DNA of 64,000 nt from Sphingobacterium sp. UBA5670 (GCF_002420705.1 NZ_DIIM01000020.1:7957-71956), one strand, 5' to 3'; positions 18,371 through 26,050 are shown, counted from the stretch's first letter. Program-made: numbers and translations. The notes: generated by a model not told the origin, from the letters alone.

Positions 18371-19240
18371 TTATTTTTTTTTCTTAAAAATCTTTTTCCC
18401 GATCGTAAACAAGATCACGACGATAACCCCTCCGCCGAGGCCAAACAATAATTCTTTAACGATACCTGGAAATGTTGGTAGTGCATGATGTAAGAAATCA
18501 ATATAATGTGCAAATATACCGCCTGAAACCAAAATTAAGGCGAATGTACCCACTACGGCCAATAATTTAATAACAAACGGCAGCGCACGAACAAGCAGCT
18601 TGCCGAAACTGGCAATAGGCCCTTTTTCATGCGAGGTTTTAATCAATTTATAACCCGCGTCATCCATTCTAACAATAAGAGCAACAATACCATAAACTCC
18701 TACAGTAGCTAAAAAAGCAACAACCGATACAGTCATGATTTGAATAGATAGGCTTTTACCCAAAACTGTCCCTAAAGCGATAATTACAATTTCTACCGAA
18801 AGAATAAAATCAGTTGTTATAGCCGACTTAATTTTAGCTTTCTCAGCTACAGCTGTATTTTCCACTAATATTTCCTCCACGTTTGTTTCTCCAGTAGCAT
18901 GCTTTCGGTGGAACAAATATTCTATAATCTTCTCAACACCTTCAAAAGCAAGGTAAAAACCACCCAAAATTAAAATGTATTTGATAGCGATCGGAAAAAA
19001 AACATTTAATAACAATGCAATTGGAACAATAATCAGCTTATTGAGCAACGATCCTTTCGTAATTGCCCACAAAACAGGGAGTTCACGCGACGCCAAAAAA
19101 CCAGTTGCTTTTTCTGCATTAACAGCTAAATCGTCACCTAAAATTCCTGCCGTTTTTTTTGTTGCAATTTTGCTAGCAACTGCTACATCATCCATCAACG
19201 CCGCAATATCATCTAGAATTGCAAATATTCCTGAAGCCAT
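18371..19240 (-). CDS. DUF808 (YedI-like) integral membrane protein
   Basis: This 289-residue protein matches the DUF808 family throughout. The conserved N-terminus is MASGIFAILDDIAALMDDVA, then SKIATKKTAGILGDDLAVNA and RELPVLWAITKGSLLNKLIIV. The C-terminal half holds several transmembrane helices, including VGVYGIVALIVRMDDAG and LLFGLGGGVIVVILFTIGKKI, and ends in lysines. E. coli YedI belongs here; its function is not established. The gene is monocistronic, divergent from the DUF4256 gene and convergent with the WG-repeat gene. Confidence 0.9.
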   Translation of the reverse strand: MASGIFAILDDIAALMDDVAVASKIATKKTAGILGDDLAVNAEKATGFLASRELPVLWAITKGSLLNKLIIVPIALLLNVFFPIAIKYILILGGFYLAFEGVEKIIEYLFHRKHATGETNVEEILVENTAVAEKAKIKSAITTDFILSVEIVIIALGTVLGKSLSIQIMTVSVVAFLATVGVYGIVALIVRMDDAGYKLIKTSHEKGPIASFGKLLVRALPFVIKLLAVVGTFALILVSGGIFAHYIDFLHHALPTFPGIVKELLFGLGGGVIVVILFTIGKKIFKKKK

Positions 19241-19374
19241 ATTTATTTAAAAAATTGAACGTAAAAATATAAATTTAATTCAATTCGGGAATAAAAAATT
19301 TAATCTCTTTGCAATTTCAAACTACATGACATTTGAATTAAATATGTAATTTTAGCATAACAAGGATAACCGCT

Positions 19375-19932
19375 ATGAAAAATTCACTAACACAGCAAGA
19401 ACAGTCAAAGTTACTTCAGATCTTAAAAGAACGATTTGAAATGTATCCAAAAAGACATCCAAAGATAACCTGGGAAGAGGTTGAAACTAAATTACTTGGA
19501 AATCCAAAGAAATTATGGAGCTTATTTCAAATGGAAAAAAGTTCCGGTGAACCTGATCTGATTATAATCGAACCCAGCACATTGCAATATGCTTATGTAG
19601 ACTGTGCCGAAGAAAGCCCAAAAGGAAGAAGAAGCTTGTGCTATGACCAAAAGGCCTTAGATGACAGGAAAGAGAATAAGCCCGCCGGCAGTGCGGATGA
19701 AGCGGCAAAACAAATGGGAACTGCACTCCTTACAGAAGAACAGTATCACCAGCTACAAACGCTGGGAGAATTCGATTTAAAAACCTCCAGCTGGATTCAA
19801 ACCCCAGAAGCTGTGCGTAAACTTGGTGGTGCTCTATTTTGTGACCGGCGATACAACCAAGTCTTCACATACCATAATGGGGCTATCTCCTACTATGCAG
19901 CACGTGGATACCGCACAATACTTTTTGTTTAA
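19375..19932 (+). CDS. DUF4256 family protein
   Basis: This 185-residue soluble protein matches the DUF4256 family over its whole length. Recognisable stretches are LLQILKERFEMYPKRHP, WEEVETKLLGNPKKLWSLF, the conserved YVDCAEESPKGRRSLCYD near residues 64-81, and a C-terminal half with SWIQTPEAVRKLGGALFCD and YYAARGYRTILFV. There is no signal peptide and no known catalytic motif. The biochemical role of the family is unknown. It is followed 34 bp downstream by the DUF6265/YciI fusion gene on the same strand and may share its transcript. Confidence 0.85.
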   Translation: MKNSLTQQEQSKLLQILKERFEMYPKRHPKITWEEVETKLLGNPKKLWSLFQMEKSSGEPDLIIIEPSTLQYAYVDCAEESPKGRRSLCYDQKALDDRKENKPAGSADEAAKQMGTALLTEEQYHQLQTLGEFDLKTSSWIQTPEAVRKLGGALFCDRRYNQVFTYHNGAISYYAARGYRTILFV

Positions 19933-19966
19933 ATAATTATCCTAACCACCAAATTACAAACCCGAT

Positions 19967-20824
19967 ATGAAGGCAATTGCAATAGCTACCCTGCTCTTTT
20001 GCTGGGGACTTACTCAACCGTTATTTTCACAAGTATCTTTTCCTCATTTTCTAGAGGGAACCTGGAAGGTTGACGACAAAGAACGTTACGAACATTGGGA
20101 TCGTATTAACGCAAATGAACTCAAAGGTCTTTCCTACGAATTGAAAAATGGCAAAAAAATAGTCAGTGAATATTTAAAATTAAGCAGGATAAATGATAAA
20201 ATCATATATACGGCGTTAGTTATCGGACAGAACAATGGGAAGGAAGTAAGTTTCGAACTGACTTACCATGACAGCACCTATTCTTTTGTGAATGAGGCGC
20301 ACGATTTCCCAAATTACATTCGCTATACCCCGTTATCCGATAACAGGCTCCATATTGTGGTGGAAGGCAAATCGGGAAAGATCCGTTCCTTTTTTGCACA
20401 GAAAATTGCAACTGAAACGGCCGCAGAAAATCAAAATTATGATAAAGATTTGGCGGCAAAATTAGGTGCTGATGATTATGGCATGAAGAGTTACATTTTT
20501 GTATTGCTTAAGACTGGCAGCAACATAACAACAGACCAGCAATTTATAAGTGAATGCTTCAAGGGACATATGGAAAACATTACTCGCTTAGTAAAAAGTG
20601 GACAGCTTATCGTTGCAGGTCCGTTTGGAAAAAATGAGAGTAACTTCAGGGGGCTTTTTATCCTAAATCATTTAAAAACGATTGCGGAAGCAAAAGAAGT
20701 TTTGCAAAGCGATCCAGCAATAAAAAATAATCTTCTGGAAGCTTCATTTTATACATGGTATGGTTCGGCAGCATTATCTGAATATCTTTCTCAAGTTGAT
20801 AAAATTTGGAAAAAACAACATTAA
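19967..20824 (+). CDS. Exported DUF6265-like / YciI-like fusion protein
   Basis: This 285-residue protein has a signal peptide (MKAIAIATLLFCWGLTQPLFSQ). Residues about 25-145 look like DUF6265: FLEGTWKVDDKERYEHWDR, then a beta-rich lipocalin-like pattern with FVNEAHDFPNYIRY. Residues about 170-275 form a YCII-related ferredoxin-like domain: SYIFVLLKTG, HMENITRLVKSGQLIVAGPFG, FRGLFILNHLKTIAEAKEVL and DPAIKNNLLEASFYTWYG. YciI domains normally occur alone in the cytoplasm, so an exported fusion is uncommon. Ligand and function are unknown. Confidence 0.7.
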   Translation: MKAIAIATLLFCWGLTQPLFSQVSFPHFLEGTWKVDDKERYEHWDRINANELKGLSYELKNGKKIVSEYLKLSRINDKIIYTALVIGQNNGKEVSFELTYHDSTYSFVNEAHDFPNYIRYTPLSDNRLHIVVEGKSGKIRSFFAQKIATETAAENQNYDKDLAAKLGADDYGMKSYIFVLLKTGSNITTDQQFISECFKGHMENITRLVKSGQLIVAGPFGKNESNFRGLFILNHLKTIAEAKEVLQSDPAIKNNLLEASFYTWYGSAALSEYLSQVDKIWKKQH

Positions 20825-20887
20825 CCCATTATTCATGACATGCTGTTGTCATTTACGGCCATTAACTTTGGTATAAAACTCAAGCAC

Positions 20888-21346
20888 ATGAAAAATAAAA
20901 TAATCCCTTCTTTTAGTATTATTGGGCTGGCTATCCGTACAAGCAACCAAAATGGACAAGCAGCAAAAGACATTCCCGAATTGTGGAATCGCTTTTTTAA
21001 GGAAGATATTTTAAGTCGAATCCCTAATAAAGTATCCAACGAGCTCTATTGCATTTATACTGAATATGAAAAGGATCATACTTTGCCGTATACCACAATT
21101 TTAGGCTGTAAAGTTTCTGGTCTTGAAGAGTTGCCTGAAGACATGGATGGTATACATATCGAACAAAATCAGTACCAGCATTTTACTGCTGAAGGAAATT
21201 TAGCGGATGGTGTCGTTTATGAAGCTTGGCAAAAGATCTGGGATACAGATTTACCTAGAACATACACCGCCGACTTTGAGATATATGGCGAAAAAGCACA
21301 GAATCCTCAGGATGCTAAGGTGGATATTTTCATCGGTATACAGTAA
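20888..21346 (+). CDS. GyrI-like / Cass2-type effector-binding domain protein
   Basis: A 152-residue stand-alone effector-binding domain of the SOUL/GyrI superfamily, closest in pattern to the integron-associated Cass2 group. Motifs are IIGLAIRTSNQNGQAAKDIP, LWNRFFKEDILSRIPNK, LYCIYTEYEKDHTLPYTTI, the ligand-contact Glu region and a C-terminal DFEIYGEKAQNPQDAKVDIFIGIQ. There is no DNA-binding domain. Such proteins bind small cationic or amphipathic molecules. ATG 20888 is chosen because the fold begins right after it; the upstream in-frame extension is not domain-like. It follows the YciI fusion gene by 63 bp. Confidence 0.78.
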   Translation: MKNKIIPSFSIIGLAIRTSNQNGQAAKDIPELWNRFFKEDILSRIPNKVSNELYCIYTEYEKDHTLPYTTILGCKVSGLEELPEDMDGIHIEQNQYQHFTAEGNLADGVVYEAWQKIWDTDLPRTYTADFEIYGEKAQNPQDAKVDIFIGIQ

Positions 21347-21388
21347 GGGTTATAACGTAACAAAAAGTATGTCTTAAACCATTTGCCA

Positions 21389-21419
21389 TTTACTTTAAAC
21401 TAAATATCACGTACCTTTG
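21389..21419 (+). promoter_or_regulatory. Promoter of the ClC gene
   Basis: TTTA (21389-21392), a 19-bp spacer, then TACCTTTG (21412-21419). This fits the Bacteroidota -33/-7 pattern with one mismatch in the -33 box. The ATG is 22 bases downstream. Confidence 0.6.
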
Positions 21420-21441
21420 TGCCGAATTAAAGCAAGATGTT

Positions 21442-22731
21442 ATGGAAGGCAATACGATATACAGGAAAAAAGTCGTTCGATATAGCTATATAAAATTAAT
21501 TGCAAGCTCAGCTGTTGTTAGTGTTATTTGCTGCATATTAGCTTATACGCTCAAGCACAGCACAGCCTATGTACAAGAAGAATTATTTGAAAAAGTTTCT
21601 TCCTGGGATCCTAGATTGTTTATTGTTTTACCCAGTATTGGCATCACAGCAATTTATTTCTTACGGAAATATGTTTTTCAAAACAGAAAAAATAAAGGAA
21701 TTAAGGAAATCTATACCACCTTGGAAACGAGAAAAGATCATCTGCCTTTCTTTAAAATTCCCTCGCACTATATCAATGGCTTTTTAACTGTTATTTTTGG
21801 GGGATCAACCGGAGTCGAAGTCTCCACTGTAGTTGCTACAGCTACAGTGGGCAATCAGGCTTATAAAAGATTACATCCGGCTTGGGCTTATAAAACGGAG
21901 TTGATCTGTGCGGGTGTAATAGCTGGAGTAACACTTTTATTTGGAAGTGCATTAGGAGGTTTTCTTTTTGCATTTGAAGTAATCGCAAGAAAATATAATA
22001 GGACATTGCTCATAAGTGGACTAACTTCAATGGCCCTGGCTTCTGTCTTTGTCTACTATGTTGATTCCAGCCCTTTATTCACATTTGCAGTGGAAGCGTG
22101 GCGATGGCAGGCAATTCCCTTTGTAGCTATTTTAGGACTGATTGGTGGGATTTTGGCGCTTTACTTTACAAAAATCGTTATCTATGCAAAATCCTATTTT
22201 GCAGGTATAAAAAGCAACTTTATCCGTGTTAATCTTGGCGCGGTAACCGTAGGAACATTTATCTTTTTTTTACCGGTACTCTACGGGGATAGCTATCATG
22301 GTCTTGGAGAAATTCTAAAAAGCAGTTTCCATGATTCGATAAATTTATTCTACTTTCTTCCACTTCTTCTGCTTGTCCTCTTAAAACCCCTTGTAGCCTC
22401 TCTTACATTGGGTGCGGGAGGTGATGGCGGTGTATTTGCTCCCAGTATCGTAACAGGCGCACTGTTAGGTGTTTTATTTGCACAGCTTTGCAACCATTAC
22501 CTCGGAACACAACTTATCGTGATTAATTTTGCTCTTTTTGGTGCTGCAGCGATGCTTTCTGCTGCCATTCACGCCCCTTTTACAGCCATCTTTATTATTG
22601 CAAGTCTCGTACCGTCAGGATATCTATTATTAGCTCCATTGCTCATTAGCAGTTTTATTGCGAAAGCCCTGGCTAAAAAACTATACCCATATAACGTATA
22701 CACGTACAAGGAAGCAGCAATAGCTAAATGA
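21442..22731 (+). CDS. ClC-type chloride channel/antiporter
   Basis: This 429-residue inner-membrane protein has the ClC fold and no C-terminal CBS domains. The segment equivalent to the GREGP selectivity motif reads GGSTGVEVST at about residues 116-125. The position of the gating Glu is kept, but the following Gly-Pro is replaced by Val-Ser. The GxFxP element is GAGGDGGVFAPSIVTGALLG. Further conserved parts are LFGSALGGFLFAFEV and AAMLSAAIHAPFTAIFII. It should move chloride or a similar anion, and the retained Glu favours proton-coupled exchange (inference). It has its own promoter and a terminator shared with rtcB. Confidence 0.88.
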   Translation: MEGNTIYRKKVVRYSYIKLIASSAVVSVICCILAYTLKHSTAYVQEELFEKVSSWDPRLFIVLPSIGITAIYFLRKYVFQNRKNKGIKEIYTTLETRKDHLPFFKIPSHYINGFLTVIFGGSTGVEVSTVVATATVGNQAYKRLHPAWAYKTELICAGVIAGVTLLFGSALGGFLFAFEVIARKYNRTLLISGLTSMALASVFVYYVDSSPLFTFAVEAWRWQAIPFVAILGLIGGILALYFTKIVIYAKSYFAGIKSNFIRVNLGAVTVGTFIFFLPVLYGDSYHGLGEILKSSFHDSINLFYFLPLLLLVLLKPLVASLTLGAGGDGGVFAPSIVTGALLGVLFAQLCNHYLGTQLIVINFALFGAAAMLSAAIHAPFTAIFIIASLVPSGYLLLAPLLISSFIAKALAKKLYPYNVYTYKEAAIAK

Positions 22732-22760
22732 TTGGTTTAAAATTAGGCTGGCCTGATCCG

Positions 22761-22803
22761 AGCATAAAAGCGGCCCCCTATCTTTGAGGGCCGCTTTTAT
22801 GCT
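22761..22803. terminator. Long bidirectional hairpin between ClC and rtcB genes
   Basis: AGCATAAAAGCGGCCC (22761-22776) pairs perfectly over 16 bp with 22788-22803. The GC-rich core with A/T flanks suits termination of both converging transcripts. Confidence 0.85.
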
Positions 22804-22806
22804 TCA

Positions 22807-24228
22807 TTAGTCTTCTCGGCTACCATCGTCAGCCATACGAACAATTTTTGGTGAAAACTTAGCCACAATATCAACAAGATCTTTTTGTGATGCCATGACC
22901 GTATGGATATCTTTATACGCCATTGGCGCTTCATCCATCCCTGCTCCAATTAACATTACACCTTGATCTTTAAGTATCTTGTTCAGATCATTAGAAGATA
23001 AAGTTTTAACAGCCTGCGTACGACTCATCAAACGCCCCGCTCCATGCGATGCTGACTGTATGGAATTCAACGCCCCCTTCCCCCTAACCAAAAATCCAGG
23101 GGTAGCCATAGAGCCCGGAATAATCCCCATAACTCCTTCTGCTGCCGGAGTAGCCCCCTTTCGGTGTACAATTACATCTTGTCCGTTCCAAGTTTCCTTC
23201 CATGCAAAATTATGATGGTTCTCCACCTTCGCCAGCAATGTCGCTCCCAATGCCGCCTCTATTTTATCATGAATTACTTCATGGCAGGCAGATGCATAAT
23301 CACCTGCAAGACTCATGGCTAACCAGTACTCTTGCCCTTCATGTGTGTTCAAGTCCAGATATGCAAGGTTTTCAGCTTGGTAAGGTAACTTACACAAGGA
23401 TTTGGCTAATTTCGTGTAATGCGCCGCAATGGTAGCACCAAACCCTCTGGACCCAGAATGGGTCAGCAATCCTAGATAGCTACCGCTTTCAATATTTAAT
23501 GCCTCATCCTTCTTTTCAAATTCGACGATACCAAACTCCACAAAATGATTTCCACCTCCGGAAGATCCCAATTGCGTCCAAGCTTTATCCTTCAAAGAAG
23601 AAAGCAGATTATGCTCGGCAAACAATTTGCTATCCATCACTTCATGATCTACCCGTTCATGTCGCAGATATCCATTGCCTGCGCCAAATTTAGTGTTTCG
23701 CATAATAATATCTTTCAATGTCGACAGATGGCTCTCGAGAAATGACGCGGGTAAGTCAAAAATGGACAAAGCCATCCGGCAGCCAATATCAACACCAACA
23801 CCGTAGGGAATCACCGCGTTATTGGTGGCAAGTACACCGCCGATCGGCAATCCGTAACCTTGATGCGCATCTGGCATCAGCGCTCCAGCAATTGCAACGG
23901 GCAATTTCATAGCGATGTTCATCTGTACTTTCGCACCTGTCTCGATTTCCGATGAACCATAAGTCACATAGTCTGCTGGCGTTTCATTAAGAGCAATTAA
24001 TGATTTGTCAACAGCTTCTTGGCCTAATATAGCATGCGCTAAAATCCCGAAAACGGCGTCTTCGATATAATCATTGGGATCTTCCAAGACAGATTTAAAT
24101 CTTGCGAGCATATCAGCACGTGTAAACCCGTGTCTCTTACTATTAATTTTCAATGCCACACCCAATGTATGGTTTTCTTTATATCCTAATGCAATTAAAT
24201 CATTGCCATTTATTCGTTTATTTTCCAT
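22807..24228 (-). CDS. rtcB: RtcB family RNA ligase
   Basis: A 473-residue GTP- and Mn-dependent ligase that joins RNA 3'-phosphate or 2',3'-cyclic phosphate ends to 5'-OH ends. All catalytic motifs are present: MPDAHQGYGLPIGGVLA, the metal-binding Cys in GVDIGCRM, GGGNHFVEFG, LLTHSGSRGFG, VENHHNFAW and SASHGAGRLMSR, which carries the His that becomes guanylylated. ATG 24228 is chosen; the longer frame begins with TTG inside a hairpin arm. The gene follows a slipin gene on the same strand. No archease, RtcA or PrfH gene is adjacent, unlike several known rtcB operons. A tRNA-like element lies upstream of the pair. Confidence 0.95.
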   Translation of the reverse strand: MENKRINGNDLIALGYKENHTLGVALKINSKRHGFTRADMLARFKSVLEDPNDYIEDAVFGILAHAILGQEAVDKSLIALNETPADYVTYGSSEIETGAKVQMNIAMKLPVAIAGALMPDAHQGYGLPIGGVLATNNAVIPYGVGVDIGCRMALSIFDLPASFLESHLSTLKDIIMRNTKFGAGNGYLRHERVDHEVMDSKLFAEHNLLSSLKDKAWTQLGSSGGGNHFVEFGIVEFEKKDEALNIESGSYLGLLTHSGSRGFGATIAAHYTKLAKSLCKLPYQAENLAYLDLNTHEGQEYWLAMSLAGDYASACHEVIHDKIEAALGATLLAKVENHHNFAWKETWNGQDVIVHRKGATPAAEGVMGIIPGSMATPGFLVRGKGALNSIQSASHGAGRLMSRTQAVKTLSSNDLNKILKDQGVMLIGAGMDEAPMAYKDIHTVMASQKDLVDIVAKFSPKIVRMADDGSRED

Positions 24229-24274
24229 TTTTTGATTTTCTAATTTAGTGGAATAGCTTTTCAGCTCTTCCAAA

Positions 24275-24308
24275 GCAGGTAACAACGGCTCTTTATGTTG
24301 CTACCTGC
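24275..24308 (-). promoter_or_regulatory. Hairpin in the slipin-rtcB spacer
   Basis: In minus-strand RNA, GCAGGUAGCAAC (24308-24297) pairs with GUUGUUACCUGC (24286-24275) around a 10-nt loop. All 12 positions pair, one as G-U. The same position is an A-C mismatch in plus-strand RNA, so the structure is built for the minus strand. No T-run follows, so it may be a processing, stability or translational-control element rather than a terminator. Confidence 0.65.
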
Positions 24309-24331
24309 ACCTCTTTCTACTTATTAATACT

Positions 24332-25426
24332 TTATTTCACAAAAAGTTGCCTTAATTGATCAACAATCTGCCCATTTCCGGAGACCGAAATTGAATTTAT
24401 TTTCTCGGCAATTTTCTCAACATATTCCATCTCCTTTAGTTTAAACAGCATATTGTTTTCTTCCATTAACTTTGCCGTATTTAACAAACTTCTTGTTGAC
24501 GCTGTCTCTTCACGGCGCATAATAATATTGGCCTGGGCCCGCTTCTCAGCAATTAATACCTGGTTCATGATATCTCGTACATCACCAGGTAAAATAACAT
24601 CCTTCACACCACAGGTTAACAACGTTAAACCCAAACGGGCAACTTGCTTTGCCGTGTTTTCTAAAACATAGGCCTGTAGTTCTATTTTCTTTTCCATCAG
24701 TTCGTCTAAAGTCATTTGACCGATATACGAGCGCAAAGTCAGCTGCATCAGAGAATACAATTGTTTCTCGTATTCCTTATTGTCCAATAGCGCTTTAACG
24801 ATATCCACAATCTGATATTGCAATGTAAAATTGATCCGAATCTGTGCCTTATCCTTAGACAGAATTTCCTGTCCTACAATATCTAATGTCAAAACCCGCA
24901 TATCGGCTTTTGAAATAGCGATCGTTTTCGAATTCTTCCACCAGCAATATGTACCCGGGCTCAAAATATCAACAAAAACACCGTCCACAAAAAGCAAAGC
25001 TTTCTCATTTGCTTCTACCTTATATTGTCGCACATAGTAGGTCAAAGCCTGCTTCTCCAATAACTGACGGTTAACAGATGCAGGGATCTCAATCTCCGTA
25101 ATGTCTTCCAATTGAAATCGGCGTTCGCGCAATTCCTTCCAAAAAACATGTCTACCGGAGGCTAATGTCTTTTCGAAATTATTGTTTAAAAAAACAAGAC
25201 AGATCTCAGCATCACCCACTTCAACGATATCGACCAATTCTCGAAAACCTGGCAACTGCAACAGCACGTCGATATTACGACCGGAAGGAAATGGATGAGT
25301 AGTCGTATACTTCTCCAGTTTTTCACCAAATCCCAGCCAGTAGTTACCGGAATTCAAAACGCGGATCACCGCATTGTTCTTAACAACCAATCCGATTTCT
25401 TCTGTAGTTATCTGTATTCTTTTCAT
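24332..25426 (-). CDS. Slipin/SPFH (band 7) family protein
   Basis: This 364-residue protein has a C-terminal SPFH domain at about 140-330: YKVEANEKALLFVDGVFVD, then LDIVGQEILSKDKAQIRINF, the slipin-type QLTLRSYIGQMTLDEL and VKDVILPGDVRDIMNQVLIA, ending in a coiled-coil-like AEKRAQANIIMRREE. An N-terminal region (about 1-135) looks like a second, diverged band-7-like unit with LNSGNYWLGFGEKLEKY and LASGRHVFWKELRERRF. No N-terminal membrane helix is evident, unlike typical slipins, so it may be cytosolic or peripheral. It is encoded 103 bp upstream of rtcB with a hairpin between. Its role in RNA repair is unknown. Confidence 0.88.
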   Translation of the reverse strand: MKRIQITTEEIGLVVKNNAVIRVLNSGNYWLGFGEKLEKYTTTHPFPSGRNIDVLLQLPGFRELVDIVEVGDAEICLVFLNNNFEKTLASGRHVFWKELRERRFQLEDITEIEIPASVNRQLLEKQALTYYVRQYKVEANEKALLFVDGVFVDILSPGTYCWWKNSKTIAISKADMRVLTLDIVGQEILSKDKAQIRINFTLQYQIVDIVKALLDNKEYEKQLYSLMQLTLRSYIGQMTLDELMEKKIELQAYVLENTAKQVARLGLTLLTCGVKDVILPGDVRDIMNQVLIAEKRAQANIIMRREETASTRSLLNTAKLMEENNMLFKLKEMEYVEKIAEKINSISVSGNGQIVDQLRQLFVK

Positions 25427-25464
25427 CAGAATATTCTTTTAAATTTTCATCATTTCTATTATAA

Positions 25465-25474
25465 AACCTGCTAT
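25465..25474 (-). repeat. 10-nt direct repeat shared with the tRNA-like element
   Basis: Minus-strand ATAGCAGGTT occurs here, 38 bases before the slipin ATG, and again at 25607-25598, where it forms the 3' half of the D-like stem. Either copy could pair with the ACCTG strand at 25619-25615, so an alternative fold is possible. Confidence 0.45.
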
Positions 25475-25480
25475 TTTTTA

Positions 25481-25500
25481 TCCCTTGACCTCAAGCGGGA
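25481..25500 (-). promoter_or_regulatory. Small hairpin just 3' of the tRNA-like element
   Basis: Minus-strand CTTG-AGGT-CAAG with outer TCC/GGA pairs and a 2-nt bulge, 7 nt after the T-like arm's acceptor strand. It could mark a processing point between the tRNA-like RNA and the slipin message (inference). Confidence 0.35.
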
Positions 25501-25507
25501 TTCAAAA

Positions 25508-25628
25508 GTCCGGGTGAGGATTCGAACCTCTAACACTAGCATTTTCCTCTCATCTTCTCGTTTTATCAGTATATTGAATCTCATAGAGGACAATACTAAC
25601 CTGCTATATTGAAACAGGTGACCAGGAT
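25508..25628 (-). ncRNA. Predicted tRNA-like RNA upstream of slipin-rtcB
   Basis: Read on the minus strand, arms occur in tRNA order. The acceptor-like helix pairs TCCTGGT (25627-25621) with ACCCGGA (25515-25509), with one mismatch. A D-like stem pairs ACCTG (25619-25615) with CAGGT (25603-25599). After one spacer base, an anticodon-like stem pairs AGTAT (25597-25593) with ATACT (25572-25568) and closes a 20-nt loop. A 37-nt variable region precedes the T arm, GAGG-TTCGAAT-CCTC (25530-25516), whose loop matches the TTCRANY consensus. The D loop lacks the GG pair and no CCA end is encoded, so this is not an ordinary tRNA. It could be a sensor or substrate for the neighbouring RtcB, or a tRNA pseudogene. 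Hand folding only. Confidence 0.6.
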
Positions 25629-25653
25629 ACCATCTGAAGAAGAAAGGCTTCTT

Positions 25654-25674
25654 TATACTTTACTATAAAGTATA
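25654..25674. promoter_or_regulatory. 9-bp inverted repeat upstream of the tRNA-like element
   Basis: TATACTTTA and TAAAGTATA flank a CTA spacer. It sits 26 bp upstream of the tRNA-like 5' end in the minus-strand direction and could be an operator or a hairpin. Confidence 0.4.
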
Positions 25675-25751
25675 TATCTTAAAGCTTTTCGCTATAATTT
25701 CCATCAAAGAACGTTTGTCATTGTTGACATTACAAATATCGTCGGGTTAAT

Positions 25752-25768
25752 ACGCAGGGAATTTGCGT
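25752..25768. promoter_or_regulatory. Palindromic operator candidate, copy 1
   Basis: ACGCAG-N5-TTGCGT, extended to TACGCA...TGCGTA (19 bp). A second copy with the same twelve outer bases lies at 25874-25890. Both are in the region between divergent slipin-rtcB and the lipoprotein gene. Confidence 0.55.
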
Positions 25769-25873
25769 AACAATAAAAAGAAACAAGAAAAATCTAAAAA
25801 TAAAGACAAAACACTGATATACAACAAATAAAAATATATAATCAGTATCAAAAAAGATTAAAGATCCTTAACT

Positions 25874-25890
25874 ACGCAGATGCATTGCGT
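25874..25890. promoter_or_regulatory. Palindromic operator candidate, copy 2
   Basis: ACGCAG-ATGCA-TTGCGT, sharing all six outer bases on each side with the copy 122 bp away. Paired dyads of this size suggest binding by a dimeric regulator. The 25427-26050 gap otherwise holds the tRNA-like element and AT-rich sequence without a clear TAnnTTTG box. Confidence 0.55.
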
Positions 25891-26050
25891 CTATTCGCCA
25901 CAGGACAGGCGCACGGAGCTCGGCTTTATTTCAGGAAAAATGGGAAATTAGATTTTTTGGTGAATATTCTGTCGAATATAGCGGTAATCCGTGATTATGT
26001 TATGCGATTTATATCCTAATTTTATCCCTAGATTAAGACGATATCAAAAC

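Noticed and set aside
22807..24228. RtcB2-PrfH ribosome-repair pair
   Set aside because: No release-factor-like gene lies beside rtcB; the neighbours are a slipin gene and a convergent ClC gene.
25295..25612. 105-codon plus-strand frame across the slipin start and the tRNA-like element
   Set aside because: It is antisense to the slipin start and the folded RNA, and its peptide has low-complexity, non-domain composition.
25508..25628. Canonical tRNA gene
   Set aside because: The 20-nt anticodon-like loop, missing D-loop GG, long variable region and mismatched acceptor exclude an ordinary elongator tRNA.
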